A stretch of 42,726 nt of DNA from Clostridiales bacterium (lineage in GTDB: Bacteria > Bacillota > Clostridia > Oscillospirales > Acutalibacteraceae). Every line of letters starts with the position of its first letter. The first letter of the stretch is position 1. A program made the translations under genes and the position numbers. Below, one piece after another: positions 17,460 through 27,679 of this stretch. Under the pieces are notes generated by a model. That model was not told the origin of the DNA. It did not search any database and saw only the letters and a list, made by a program, of their open reading frames with translations. The DNA is taken from NCBI GenBank assembly GCA_024693205.1, contig JAILLJ010000169.1, positions 1 through 42,726 of the forward strand, read 5' to 3'.

Positions 17460-18509
17460 TTAAAGAGAAAGCTCGCGATACATGTCCTCAAAAAACTCCG
17501 ACATGTCGGGCGCGCTTAAATAATTTATCTCCTTCATTTTTTCCGCGGTCTCCCCGGCTTCGTGCAGGGATGAAGCGAGCGTTACCCCATTGTATCCCCC
17601 GAACCATTTTACGCCCTCGGTTATCTTATGATCGGCCGATCGGAGCGCTATACAGGGCGTTCCGGACAGGACGGAAAAGATGACGCCGTGAAGCCTGTCC
17701 GTTATTATCAGCTCCGCGCGGGAAAATTCGTCAAGCTTGGCTTTTATCTCAGTAAGCCTCTTGTCGGGATAAACTTCCCTGTAGACGTGCGTGTCGGAAA
17801 ATTTTACGGGATAAAGCTTTTCAAGACGCGCTTTAAGCGCCTTTTTTTCGCCGAGCGGAAAGTAAGACTCCGCATCGTTCCTGAAACAGAGCAAAATCCC
17901 GCTTCGCTCCGTGTTTTCTTTCGACAGCTTTCCGAAAAGAAACAAAGCCATATCGGGATAAAGCTTCACCTTTGAAAAAGGAAACATCTTTTCGGCGATC
18001 TCCCTGCTCTTTTCGTCTCGCGTCATGACGGTAAGGTCGGGATGTTCTCCGTAGATCCGCGACGTTTCGGCGGCTATCCTCTTTCCTTCGGGAGAATCGG
18101 AAAAATAAATCGACTGCGGAAAGATGATGATTTTATTATTTTTACACTTTGAAATGATCGTACGACGGATATTTTCGCAGTTCATGTATCGGTCGTTTAT
18201 GTTGCCGCCGCCCTGGATGAAAAGTATGTCGCCCTTTTTCACCCCCGATAAAAACAGCCTGCACCGTCTGTCCTTCAAAAGCTCGCTGTGGGTTATTTCG
18301 CGTATCTCCTCATTGATGAAATATTTTTTGAGCCACTCTTTTTCTCCTACGGCGATAAGCTGATCGCCGAGGTTCCCGTAGCACGGCGTGTCGATAAGAA
18401 ACAGCGTTCTGTTTTTTCTGAACGCTTTTTTAATAATGTTTATAAGTTTTTTCGGCTGTCTCACGGCAAAAACGAAGACAAGATAAATAAACGACTTTAT
18501 CTTATTCAT
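17460..18509 (-). CDS. Polysaccharide pyruvyl transferase family protein
   Basis: NLGDQLIAVGEKEWL, GGGNINDRY, ITDRLHGVIFSVLSGTPCIAL. Confidence 0.88.
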   Translation of the reverse strand: MNKIKSFIYLVFVFAVRQPKKLINIIKKAFRKNRTLFLIDTPCYGNLGDQLIAVGEKEWLKKYFINEEIREITHSELLKDRRCRLFLSGVKKGDILFIQGGGNINDRYMNCENIRRTIISKCKNNKIIIFPQSIYFSDSPEGKRIAAETSRIYGEHPDLTVMTRDEKSREIAEKMFPFSKVKLYPDMALFLFGKLSKENTERSGILLCFRNDAESYFPLGEKKALKARLEKLYPVKFSDTHVYREVYPDKRLTEIKAKLDEFSRAELIITDRLHGVIFSVLSGTPCIALRSADHKITEGVKWFGGYNGVTLASSLHEAGETAEKMKEINYLSAPDMSEFFEDMYRELSL

Positions 18510-18569
18510 TACTTATCACCCCGTGGGACGCCGCCGAAGCGGCGAGATTTCCATACATATTTAATATCC

Positions 18570-19481
18570 TTATATTATCTTTGCGATGATCTGTGAAAAA
18601 TAAACGGGATCGTCCATGGTGTCGGCGTCGGGTATACCTCCCGCTTCAAATACCGCCTTGTTCTTTATCGGCGCCTTGTTTTTCACTCCGCTCTTCATCC
18701 ATTCGTATTCTACGTCGATATGGCCGACGTCTACCGCCTGATATCCCGCTTTATGAAGATCGTACGCGAGAGCCGTGGCGCACGGCCCGAGCGCGAGAAG
18801 GAAAAGGACGTTTTTATCCTGCTTTTTCGCCTCTTGTAATATTTCATCGTATCTGTCAAACGCCTGCTTCGCGGGGCCGAGTATACGCCTAACAGACGAT
18901 ACATTGTCAAAAAGGTCGTTCCCGACGCCCATGCGCGTCTTTTCTCCCTCAATTAAAACAACGTCCCTGCCGTCCCATATCGCCTTTATCCTATTATATA
19001 TATCTTCGCTCTCGGAGCGGTCGACCAAGGTGATATACTGTCTTGTCACCGACGCGTTGTAATATTTCTTTCCTTTCCGCGTATACTTATACCAGACGCG
19101 GCGGAAACGCGCGAGATGCTTCTTCCAGTAGATGTTGACGTCGTCGTTGTAACGCGAACGGTCCAGAAACGCGTCCGGCAGACCTATCATCATCCCTTGA
19201 TCGTCGCTCGAAAGCACCTCGCGAAGCTTTTTGACAACGAACGGCGTCGCGTCCTGGAACGATATGTCTATCCCGGAGACGAGCTTTATCTCTCCGTCGC
19301 CGAAACGCGCGAAGGAGTTTTTATCCTTAACTATCGCGTCTATCGTCTCGTCGACTCCGGCGACGATCGGCGGCTTTGTAAAAGCGCGGTAAAAAAAGTC
19401 GAAGAACGCCCTCGATCCGTCCCTCAGCGCCACCTTCAGCTCATATAATTTTTGAAGCAAAAAAATGATAAGCTTTTTCAT
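18570..19481 (-). CDS. GT-D fold (DUF1792-type) glycosyltransferase
   Basis: NSFARFGDGEIKLVSGIDISFQ, LLALGPCATALAYDLHKAGYQAVDVGHIDVEYEW. Confidence 0.82.
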   Translation of the reverse strand: MKKLIIFLLQKLYELKVALRDGSRAFFDFFYRAFTKPPIVAGVDETIDAIVKDKNSFARFGDGEIKLVSGIDISFQDATPFVVKKLREVLSSDDQGMMIGLPDAFLDRSRYNDDVNIYWKKHLARFRRVWYKYTRKGKKYYNASVTRQYITLVDRSESEDIYNRIKAIWDGRDVVLIEGEKTRMGVGNDLFDNVSSVRRILGPAKQAFDRYDEILQEAKKQDKNVLFLLALGPCATALAYDLHKAGYQAVDVGHIDVEYEWMKSGVKNKAPIKNKAVFEAGGIPDADTMDDPVYFSQIIAKII

Positions 19482-19638
19482 TTTCGCTCTCCCGTGAGAA
19501 AAATATGTTCGCCGAAATTATAGCATAAGACAAAAAAGATTTCAATAAAAACGACAAAACGTGAAAAAATAACGTGAAAATAACAAAATAAACAAAAAAA
19601 TTTTTTGAAGAAAGTACTACAAATTGTGCTTTTGACTA

Positions 19639-19667
19639 TTGACAAGACTGATATATTGTGATATACT
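19639..19667 (+). promoter_or_regulatory. Promoter P1: TTGACA-N17-TATACT
   Basis: Upstream of small ORF at 19804. Confidence 0.65.
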
Positions 19668-19718
19668 CCATAGCGTAAGGAACAAAAGAAAATATTTGAG
19701 AAAAATCGAACATTTGTC

Positions 19719-19746
19719 TTGACATTTTCTAAAACTCTGCTATAAT
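19719..19746 (+). promoter_or_regulatory. Promoter P2: TTGACA-N16-TATAAT
   Basis: Upstream of small ORF at 19804. Confidence 0.75.
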
Positions 19747-19803
19747 ATAATCGTAACGAACAAACGTTCCGCGAAAATTTGTTCGTGCGAAGGAGGAGTT
19801 TTA

Positions 19804-20082
19804 ATGACAACAACATCACTTATTATTAAAAGCGCCGCAGAGCTCGCAGTTGTGGTTTTTCTCATTATCGGCTTTTTAAACGAAAATAAATTCGTTAAAT
19901 TCGAGCGTACCTGCGCAAGACTTATAAGAGCTTATATGCGTAAACGCCGCGCCGCAAAGGCTGCGGAAAGGCGTGTCGAGAGAGATCTTATTTCCGAATA
20001 CGAAACGGAACGCAGGTCTGCCGTAAGAGATACCGAACAGAGCGGCAGACAGCATAGGCAGCACAGCCGCAAGGTGGCTTAA
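19804..20082 (+). CDS. Small membrane protein, N-terminal TM and long charged tail
   Basis: SD AAGGAGGAG; AELAVVVFLIIGFL TM; R/E-rich tail; own promoters and terminator. Confidence 0.75.
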   Translation: MTTTSLIIKSAAELAVVVFLIIGFLNENKFVKFERTCARLIRAYMRKRRAAKAAERRVERDLISEYETERRSAVRDTEQSGRQHRQHSRKVA

Positions 20083-20131
20083 ATCCTTTAATTTAACTTG
20101 ATTTATACACTTAAAAACTTCTAAATAAAAC

Positions 20132-20170
20132 GGGACGGCGGACGATTTATTCGTCCGCTTTTCCGTTTTT
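20132..20170 (+). terminator. Rho-independent terminator
   Basis: GCGGACGA TTTA TTCGTCCGC followed by TTTTCCGTTTTTT. Confidence 0.7.
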
Positions 20171-20227
20171 TACACCGCGGCAAATAATCTGACGAAACAG
20201 CCGAAAACGGCTGATGAAAAACAACAG

Positions 20228-21283
20228 TTGAATTATATCTCCCGGTGTGTTATCATATTTCAAAATCCGATCGTTGGGAATGATATTACGGTTAAAAAAA
20301 TACTTACTTGGATAATGGTGCCTCTGATGATATCTGTTTTCGTTCTCGATATCGTCACCGTCGCTTTAAGCAACAAATACGCCGCAAGATATACCGTCAC
20401 CGCTGAGACGTTCGACGGAAGATTCGGCGACGATAAGATACATTTTCTCAATACCGCGAATTCCGACGCCATTCTTATCGAAAGCAACGGAAGATTTGCC
20501 GTTATCGATTCCGGCGAGGGAAACAGCAATCCGCGAAGGAAAAATCCCTATCACGGGTTTGAGGAGTATGTGATAAATTACCTGAATGGCGTCGCCGCCG
20601 ACGAAAACGGAAAGGTGCATCTCGATTTTGCCCTCGGGACGCATTGCCACTACGACCATATCGGCTGCTTCGACAGGATATTCACCGACAGCGACATAAC
20701 CGTCGGAACGGTTTATCTTAAAAAATACGATCCGTCGTTCGGAAAAGAATACGAATATGAGAGATGGCGTCTCGGCGACGTCTACGAAAAAATAGTCGAA
20801 GACGCCATTGACCGCGGCTTTAAAGTCGTCAGCGACCTTCCGACAGAGCCGTTCATGTTCGGCGATTTTAAGATCACTTTTTACAACACGGTCACTCCCG
20901 TCTCCTTAAAGGGACGCGGTGAAAACGCCCAAAGCGTCGGAGTCAAGCTCGAAAAAGGCGGTAAGTCGGCGTTCCTTGCGGCGGATATAACCTCCGTTTC
21001 CGGCTCGGAACAGCTCGTTGAGGACGAGGTCGGCGACGTCGACCTGCTTAAAATCGGCCATCACGGTTATTACGGCTCCTCGTCGATGCGCTTCCTTAAA
21101 AAACTGAAGCCCGAAATAGCCATAGTCACCAACCAGCTCGGAAAGATATATCCGAACGTAAAATGGAACCTTATCATGCAGGCTCACGCCTCCGTTTACG
21201 CGACTTATGACAACGACGGAGTGACGGCATATTTTACCGACGACGGAAAAATAATGCTGACAAACCACACTTCTCCCGCCTGA
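20228..21283 (+). CDS. Metallo-beta-lactamase fold, ComEC-like extracytoplasmic hydrolase
   Basis: N-term TM; DAILIESNGRFAVIDSGEG, GTHCHYDHIGCFD, KIGHHGYYGSS. True start may be slightly downstream. Confidence 0.85.
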   Translation: MNYISRCVIIFQNPIVGNDITVKKILTWIMVPLMISVFVLDIVTVALSNKYAARYTVTAETFDGRFGDDKIHFLNTANSDAILIESNGRFAVIDSGEGNSNPRRKNPYHGFEEYVINYLNGVAADENGKVHLDFALGTHCHYDHIGCFDRIFTDSDITVGTVYLKKYDPSFGKEYEYERWRLGDVYEKIVEDAIDRGFKVVSDLPTEPFMFGDFKITFYNTVTPVSLKGRGENAQSVGVKLEKGGKSAFLAADITSVSGSEQLVEDEVGDVDLLKIGHHGYYGSSSMRFLKKLKPEIAIVTNQLGKIYPNVKWNLIMQAHASVYATYDNDGVTAYFTDDGKIMLTNHTSPA

Positions 21284-21349
21284 TTTAAGCCGTATTTGCG
21301 TAAAATTTCGATTTATTTTACAAATATAAGGATAAATCAAAAATAATAC

Positions 21350-21378
21350 TTGATATTTAAGGCGCGATGTGTTAAAAT
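21350..21378 (+). promoter_or_regulatory. Promoter TTGATA-N17-TAAAAT for rimP-nusA operon
   Basis: 21350-21355 and 21373-21378. Confidence 0.65.
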
Positions 21379-21420
21379 AATGCGGATGTAAGATGATGAT
21401 TTAATTTTTGAAACGACGTG

Positions 21421-21464
21421 TCTCCTTTTTCGGAGATTTGTGAAGAGTGGGGCGACCCGCTCTT
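21421..21464 (+). promoter_or_regulatory. rimP/nusA operon leader with two hairpins
   Basis: TCTCC..GGAGA (21421-21436) and AAGAGUGGG-GCGA-CCCGCUCUU (21443-21464; 9 bp including one G-U, GNRA loop). Confidence 0.55.
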
Positions 21465-21513
21465 TAATTTGCTTTAATTGTTTTATTCATATTAAGAAAA
21501 ATGGGGCGATCAT

Positions 21514-21993
21514 TTGTCAAAGGGCGGAAAGGGCGGTTCGACCGCCGAGACGGTTGCGAAGATAGCGTTACCGATAGCCGAGAGTCTCGGACTTAAGATA
21601 TGGGACATCTCCTTTTTAAAGGAAGGCTCCTCGTGGTATCTGAGGATAATCATAGACAAGGACGGCGGAGTGAACATAAATGACTGCGAAAATTTCAGCA
21701 GGATGATCGACGGCCCTCTGGACGAAGCCGACCCGATCGAACAGAGCTACTGTCTCGAGGTCTCCTCCCCGGGTCTTGAGCGCGAGCTGAAAAAGCCCGC
21801 CCACTTCTTGTCATGTATCGGACAGCGCGTAAATGTAAAAACGATTCGCCCGATAGACGGCGAAAGAGATTTCTCGGGTATGCTCGAAAGCTACGACAAC
21901 GGAGACATATGCGTCCGTTTAGACGACGGAAGCGGCTTCTGCTTTAAAAAGAAGGAAGCCGCATATATAAAGCTTGACGATTTTAACGAATGA
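21514..21993 (+). CDS. rimP: Ribosome maturation factor RimP (TTG start)
   Basis: YCLEVSSPGLERELKKPAHF; first gene before nusA. Confidence 0.94.
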   Translation: MSKGGKGGSTAETVAKIALPIAESLGLKIWDISFLKEGSSWYLRIIIDKDGGVNINDCENFSRMIDGPLDEADPIEQSYCLEVSSPGLERELKKPAHFLSCIGQRVNVKTIRPIDGERDFSGMLESYDNGDICVRLDDGSGFCFKKKEAAYIKLDDFNE

Positions 21994-22038
21994 AAATAAT
22001 AATAAAATAATCAATAATTTGAGAGGATGACATAAAAA

Positions 22039-23115
22039 ATGAATGCGGAATTTTTCGAGGCCCTAAAGCTTTTGTCAAAGGAAAAGGGTATCAAAATCGA
22101 AGCCCTCTGCGAGGGTATTCAGAAAGCGATCGTTACGGCTGTCAAAAGAGATTACAACAACAAGGACATCGTTTTCTGTGAGATAGATCCCGAAAAAAAG
22201 GAGCTTAAAGTATACGTCAGAAAAAACGTCGTTTCCGAGATATCGGATATCGACTGCGATATACTTGAGGCGGACGCCCAGAAATACAAGTCCGGCGCGA
22301 TCCCGGGAGATATCATCGAGATCCCCCTCGAGACAAAGGACGTCAGCCGCATAGCCGCAGACAAGGGCAAGCATGTCCTCCGTCAGGGCATAAGAGAGGC
22401 GGAGCACGGTCAGCTTAAAGAGGAATTCCAGAACAAGAACCAGGAAATAATAACCGTTAAGGTACAAAAGATCGATCCCGTGACAGGCGACGCGATAATC
22501 GAGATCGGCAAGCTCGAAGAGGTTCTTCCGAAGTCGGAGCAGATGCCGGAGGAGACCTTCAAGGAAGGCGACATCATTAAAGTATATGTCGTCGACGTCA
22601 AGGAGCTCAACAAAAAATATCCGAGAGCGACGCTTTCGAGAACTCATCCGGGACTTGTAAAAAGGCTGTTTGAGACAGAGGTCCCCGAAATTTACGACGG
22701 TACCGTCGAGATCCGCGCCGTGTCGCGCGAAGCCGGCTCGAGAACAAAGATGGCTGTCTACAGCTCCGACGAAAACGTCGATCCCGTCGGCGCCTGCATA
22801 GGCCCGAGAGGCGCTCGCGTTGGCAAGATAGTCGATCTCCTCGGCGGAGAAAAAATAGATATAATCAAATACAGCGACGATCCCGCCGAATTCATCGCGT
22901 CATCGCTCGCTCCCGCCGACGTCCTGTCGGTCGATATCAGCGAAGAGACCGAAAGAGCCTGCACCGTCACCGTACCCGACAGTCAGCTCTCTCTCGCTAT
23001 CGGAAACAAAGGTCAGAACGCCCGTCTCGCCGCAAAGCTCACGGGCTGGAAAATAGATATCAAGCCCGAAAGCGGAACGGCGGAAGGCTCGATAAACTTT
23101 GATGAAATTCAGTAA
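22039..23115 (+). CDS. nusA: Transcription termination/antitermination protein NusA
   Basis: CIGPRGARVGKIVDLLGGEKIDII, LAIGNKGQNARLAAKLTGWKIDI. Confidence 0.98.
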   Translation: MNAEFFEALKLLSKEKGIKIEALCEGIQKAIVTAVKRDYNNKDIVFCEIDPEKKELKVYVRKNVVSEISDIDCDILEADAQKYKSGAIPGDIIEIPLETKDVSRIAADKGKHVLRQGIREAEHGQLKEEFQNKNQEIITVKVQKIDPVTGDAIIEIGKLEEVLPKSEQMPEETFKEGDIIKVYVVDVKELNKKYPRATLSRTHPGLVKRLFETEVPEIYDGTVEIRAVSREAGSRTKMAVYSSDENVDPVGACIGPRGARVGKIVDLLGGEKIDIIKYSDDPAEFIASSLAPADVLSVDISEETERACTVTVPDSQLSLAIGNKGQNARLAAKLTGWKIDIKPESGTAEGSINFDEIQ

Positions 23116-23127
23116 GGCGGTCAAAAA

Positions 23128-23397
23128 ATGCAGCAAAAGCGTATCCCGTTACGAAAATGCAACGGTTGCGGACAGATGAAGCCCAAAAGAGAGCTTGTCC
23201 GCGTGGTCAAGGATCCCGAAGGAAATATATCGCTCGACCTTACCGGAAAAAAATCCGGCAGGGGCGCGTATATCTGCCGGAACCTCGACTGCTTCAGGAT
23301 CGCGCGTAAGGCAAAGCGCTTTGAAAAGGAATTCGGCTGTCCCGTTCCCGAGGACGTCTATGACCTTATGGAAAGAGAGCTGAAGGAAAATGAATGA
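23128..23397 (+). CDS. ylxR: YlxR family RNA-binding protein
   Basis: PLRKCNGCGQMKPKRELVRVV, GRGAYICRNLDCF. Confidence 0.95.
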   Translation: MQQKRIPLRKCNGCGQMKPKRELVRVVKDPEGNISLDLTGKKSGRGAYICRNLDCFRIARKAKRFEKEFGCPVPEDVYDLMERELKENE

Positions 23398-23713
23398 CAG
23401 ATTTCTTTCGTTTCTCGGCATCTGCCGCAAGGCGCATAGGCTGAGCCTCGGACATGACGCATGTCTCGGCTCGATAATAAACGGGAACGCAAAGCTTTGT
23501 ATACTCACCTCCGACGCGTCCGACAGGCTCAAAAAAGAATTCATAAAGGCCTGCGGATATAACGGACGGGAGCTTAAATACATCGAGACCGACTACACAT
23601 CGGACGATATGAAAAAAGCCGTCGGCATGAGGGCGGCGGTACTTACGGCAGACGATGAGGGGTTCGCAAAAAAGACAGCGGAGCTTCATGAAGAAATGAC
23701 AGGGAGGAACTGA
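23390..23713 (+). CDS. ylxQ: L7Ae-family protein (YlxQ-like)
   Basis: [18 protein letters not shown]; position in operon. Confidence 0.87.
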   Translation: MNDRFLSFLGICRKAHRLSLGHDACLGSIINGNAKLCILTSDASDRLKKEFIKACGYNGRELKYIETDYTSDDMKKAVGMRAAVLTADDEGFAKKTAELHEEMTGRN

Positions 23714-23717
23714 ATAT

Positions 23718-26243
23718 ATGATAAATAAATACAGAGTGCACGAGGTTGCAAAAGATTTCAACATGAAGAGCAACGCCGTTATCGACCTCTTGGCGAAATA
23801 CTTCGGCGACACCAAAAAGCACATGACGGCTCTTGAGGAGATCGAGCTCGACGTTATTTTCGAGACGTTCACCCAGCAAAATCAGGTCGAGAGCTTTGAC
23901 GAATACTTTGCGGCCGGAGAGACCGAAAGAAAGAAAAAGCAGGCCGAAAAGGAAAAGGCAGCGGCCGAACAGGCCGAAAAAGAAGCTGCGGAAAAAGAAG
24001 CCGCCGCAAAAAAAGAGGCCGAAGCCGCCGCGGAAAAGGAGCAGAAGGCTCCCGCCAAAACGAAGCAGCCCGCAGAGGGCGCGAAGGCGACTTCCGGAGC
24101 GAAGACGCCTTCCGGCGCAAAAACGGCGCAGGGCGCAAAGCAGCCTAAGGCCGACGGAGCCGACGCAAAGCCGCATCAGCCCGCCGTAATAATCCCCCGT
24201 CAACAGCCCAAAAAGAAAAACAAGGATGCGAACCGCGCTCCTCAGGCTCGTACAAAGGGCGAGACGAGAACTGTCAACACGCGTTCCGATGAGGTCGATT
24301 TAGATAAATACAACGAAAGATACGAGAATTTCGCTCCCGTAAACAAGACGCTCCAGAGCGATACATCGACAAATAAACAGAAGCTCAAACAAAAATCACA
24401 GCAGTACCGCAGACAGGGCGGCATGCGCCAGTCCCGTAAGGAGACTGAGGCGGAAAGACTTAAGAGGATCGCCGCCGAGAGGGCCAAAAAGCCCCAGCTC
24501 GTTATCTCCGTACCCGATGAGATAACGGTCAGCGAGCTTGCCGCGATGCTTAAAAGAACGGCGTCCGAGGTCATCAAGGTACTCTTTGAGATAGGTCAGA
24601 TGGTCACGGTAAACGAGGTCATCGACTTCGATACAGCCGAATATGTCGCGACAGAGCTCGGCGCAAAGGTACAAAAGCAGGTCGTAGTGACGATCGAGGA
24701 CAGGATAATCGACGACAGCGAGGACGAAGAAAGCTCATTAAAGCCGCGCGATCCCATCGTTGTGGTCATGGGACACGTCGACCACGGCAAGACGTCCATC
24801 CTCGACGCGATCCGCCATACGTCCGTAACGACGACGGAGGCGGGCGGAATAACCCAGCATATCGGCGCATACAGGGTAAAATGCAACGGAGAGTACATCA
24901 CGTTCCTTGACACTCCCGGTCACGCGGCGTTCACCGCCATGCGCGCGAGAGGCGCCATGGCGACGGATATCGCCGTTCTCGTAGTGGCCGCCGACGACGG
25001 CATAATGCCCCAGACGATAGAGGCCATCAACCATGCCAAGGCGGCAAACGTCTCGATAATCGTCGCCATCAATAAGATGGATAAGGAGGGCGCTTCGCCC
25101 GACAGGATAATGCAGCAGCTCACTGAATATGAGCTCGTTCCCGAGGAATGGGGCGGCGACACGATATGCGTGCCCGTTTCCGCGGTAAAAAATATGAATA
25201 TCGACAAGCTGCTCGAATCGATCCTTCTCGTCGCCGAGATGAAGGAGCTTAAGGCCAATCCCAACAGAGCGGCAAAGGGTATCGTCATCGAGGCGAGGCT
25301 CGACAAGGGCAGAGGCCCCGTCGCAACGCTCCTTGTACAAAACGGCACCCTTAAAGAGGGAGACATCGTCGTCGCCGGCAGCAGCGTCGGACGTATCCGC
25401 GTCATGCTCGACGACAGAAAGAAAAAGGTCAAGCAGGCAGGCCCCAGCGTTCCCGTTGAGGTCACCGGTCTTTCGGACGTCCCGCAGGCAGGCGACGCGT
25501 TTGACGCCGTCTCCGACGAGCGCCTTGCGAGAGAGCTTGTCGAACAGAGAAAACAGCACGAAAAAGAGGAACAGTTCAAGGCGTTCCAGAAGGTCACGCT
25601 CGACAACCTCTTCGATTCCCTCCAGGCAGGCGAGCTGAAGGATCTCAATATCATCGTCAAGGCCGACGTCCAAGGCTCCGCCGAGGCTGTAAAGCAGAGC
25701 CTCGAAAAGCTCTCGAACGAAGAAGTAAAGGTAAAGATAATCCACGCCGGCGTCGGCGCTATCAGCGAATCGGACGTCATGCTCGCAAACGCTTCAAACG
25801 CCCTTATCGTCGGATTTAACGTACGTCCCGATCCGGTGGCGCAGCAAAACGCTGAGCGCGACGGAGTAGAGATCCGCACATACAGAATTATTTACGACTG
25901 CATCGAGGAGGTCCAGGCCGCCATCAAGGGAATGCTCGCTCCCAAATTCAAGGAGGAGGAGCTTGGCCGTGCAGAGGTCCGTCAGGTGGTCAAGATATCG
26001 TCTGTCGGCAACATCGCCGGATGCTACGTCTTGAACGGAAAGATAACGAGAAATTCAAAGATAAGAGTAGTCCGCGACGGCATCGTCGTCGCCGACACGG
26101 AAATCGCCTCTCTCCGCAGATTCAAGGACGACGTCAAAGAGGTCGCGTCCAACTACGAATGCGGCATAGGTCTCAGCAAGTTCAACGATATCAAAGAGGG
26201 AGATATCTTCGAGGCATATACGATAGTCGAATACAGAGACTGA
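23718..26243 (+). CDS. infB: Translation initiation factor IF-2
   Basis: [39 protein letters not shown]. Confidence 0.99.
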   Translation: MINKYRVHEVAKDFNMKSNAVIDLLAKYFGDTKKHMTALEEIELDVIFETFTQQNQVESFDEYFAAGETERKKKQAEKEKAAAEQAEKEAAEKEAAAKKEAEAAAEKEQKAPAKTKQPAEGAKATSGAKTPSGAKTAQGAKQPKADGADAKPHQPAVIIPRQQPKKKNKDANRAPQARTKGETRTVNTRSDEVDLDKYNERYENFAPVNKTLQSDTSTNKQKLKQKSQQYRRQGGMRQSRKETEAERLKRIAAERAKKPQLVISVPDEITVSELAAMLKRTASEVIKVLFEIGQMVTVNEVIDFDTAEYVATELGAKVQKQVVVTIEDRIIDDSEDEESSLKPRDPIVVVMGHVDHGKTSILDAIRHTSVTTTEAGGITQHIGAYRVKCNGEYITFLDTPGHAAFTAMRARGAMATDIAVLVVAADDGIMPQTIEAINHAKAANVSIIVAINKMDKEGASPDRIMQQLTEYELVPEEWGGDTICVPVSAVKNMNIDKLLESILLVAEMKELKANPNRAAKGIVIEARLDKGRGPVATLLVQNGTLKEGDIVVAGSSVGRIRVMLDDRKKKVKQAGPSVPVEVTGLSDVPQAGDAFDAVSDERLARELVEQRKQHEKEEQFKAFQKVTLDNLFDSLQAGELKDLNIIVKADVQGSAEAVKQSLEKLSNEEVKVKIIHAGVGAISESDVMLANASNALIVGFNVRPDPVAQQNAERDGVEIRTYRIIYDCIEEVQAAIKGMLAPKFKEEELGRAEVRQVVKISSVGNIAGCYVLNGKITRNSKIRVVRDGIVVADTEIASLRRFKDDVKEVASNYECGIGLSKFNDIKEGDIFEAYTIVEYRD

Positions 26244-26275
26244 CGATCACTCGACTGCCGAAAGGAGCGGAAAGT

Positions 26276-26647
26276 ATGGCAGGATATAAAACGGACAGAG
26301 TCGCCGAGGATATAAAGCGCGAGATAACGGCCGTTATCCGCGAGCTTAAGGATCCGCGCGTCGCCGGCAGCTTCCTTACCGTCGTCCGCGTTGACGTCAG
26401 CTCAGACGCATCGTTCGCTAAGGTCTATATCAGCGCGCTCGAAGGTATTGAAACGGCTCAGAATGCCGTCAAGGGACTTAAAAACGCTACCGGATATATC
26501 CGCAGAGAGGTCGGCGGGAACCTGCATCTCCGCAAAACTCCGGAGCTTAAATTCATAGCGGACGATTCCGTGGCTCACGGTATCGGTATCGCTAAGATCA
26601 TAAACGATCTCAACATTGAAAAAACGGACGAAGACAAAAAAGAATAA
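26276..26647 (+). CDS. rbfA: Ribosome-binding factor A
   Basis: KTDRVAEDIKREITAVIRELKDPRV; ATG 26276 with SD AAAGGAG. Confidence 0.96.
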   Translation: MAGYKTDRVAEDIKREITAVIRELKDPRVAGSFLTVVRVDVSSDASFAKVYISALEGIETAQNAVKGLKNATGYIRREVGGNLHLRKTPELKFIADDSVAHGIGIAKIINDLNIEKTDEDKKE

Positions 26648-26698
26648 AAAGCAAACGACCCTTACCGTCCGATTTTTCACTTTGAAGGGATGAATATT

Positions 26699-27664
26699 AT
26701 GAAGGTCAATCCGGCTGAAGCTGTACAGCTTCTGAATGAACATGACAATATCCTTATAATCGCCCACGCCCACCCCGACGGAGATACGCTCGGGAGCAGC
26801 TACGCTCTCTGCCGCGTGCTTCTGTCGCGGGGAAAAAGAGCTGCGGTCATATGTGAGGACAATATCCCGAAAATGTTTTCATTCATGGCGGCGGGACTGA
26901 GTGAACTCGATTTTGAGCCGGAATTCATCGTCGCTGCCGACGTCGCCGGAACAAAGCTTATGGGCAGTCATGTCATGGAGCGCTACGGAGACGGCGTCGA
27001 CCTTTGTATAGACCACCACTTTACTAACGAGCTTTACGCAAAAAACACGCTGCTCGACGACACGGCGGCTGCGTGCGCGGAAATAATGCTGCGTCTCTTC
27101 AAGGAGATGCGCACGGACATTTCGCCCGTTGTCGCGGAATGTCTTTACGCCGGCATCTCGACCGACACCGGCTGTTTCAGATATCCCAATCTTACGTCCG
27201 GCACGCTTCGCGCGGCGGCGGAGCTTATTGACCTCGGCGCCGATTTCGCGAGGATTAACAAGGACTGCTTCGAGACAAAGAGCAAGTCGTTCGTCGCGCT
27301 CGAGAAGATGGCGCTGAACAATATAGAAACTTATTTCGGAGGCCTTTGCGCGTTTATCACGATCACCGCCGAAATGCTCAGGGAATGCGGCTCGAGCGCG
27401 GAGGAATTTGACAGGATAGCCGCCCTCCCGCGCCAGATTGAGGATGTGCTCGTCGGCGTTACGATAAGAGAACAGAGCAACGGGACCTTCAAGGCGTCGG
27501 TCAGGACAAATCCGCCGATGAACGCCGCGGATATCTGTAAAAGGATGAACGGCGGCGGCCATATCGGAGCCGCGGGATGTACCTTGACGGGCACAGCGGA
27601 GGACGTCAGAAACACTATCCTGAGAAACGTTGAAGACGCCCTCAAGGGAGAAAAAAAGCTTTAA
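26699..27664 (+). CDS. nrnA: DHH/DHHA1 phosphoesterase (NrnA-like)
   Basis: IIAHAHPDGDTLGSSYAL, DHHFTN, CKRMNGGGHIGAAGC; start 26699 gives a better SD spacing than 26690. Confidence 0.92.
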   Translation: MKVNPAEAVQLLNEHDNILIIAHAHPDGDTLGSSYALCRVLLSRGKRAAVICEDNIPKMFSFMAAGLSELDFEPEFIVAADVAGTKLMGSHVMERYGDGVDLCIDHHFTNELYAKNTLLDDTAAACAEIMLRLFKEMRTDISPVVAECLYAGISTDTGCFRYPNLTSGTLRAAAELIDLGADFARINKDCFETKSKSFVALEKMALNNIETYFGGLCAFITITAEMLRECGSSAEEFDRIAALPRQIEDVLVGVTIREQSNGTFKASVRTNPPMNAADICKRMNGGGHIGAAGCTLTGTAEDVRNTILRNVEDALKGEKKL

Positions 27665-27679
27665 CAGCGGAGAATAAAA

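Noticed and set aside
19500-19640. AT-rich stretch as a replication or phage attachment site
   Set aside because: No DnaA-box cluster, integrase or direct repeats; better explained as a promoter-proximal AT-rich region.
24738-25879. Long minus-strand ORFs opposite infB (335 and 319 aa)
   Set aside because: Overlap each other and the conserved GTPase region of infB; low-complexity translations typical of antisense frames.
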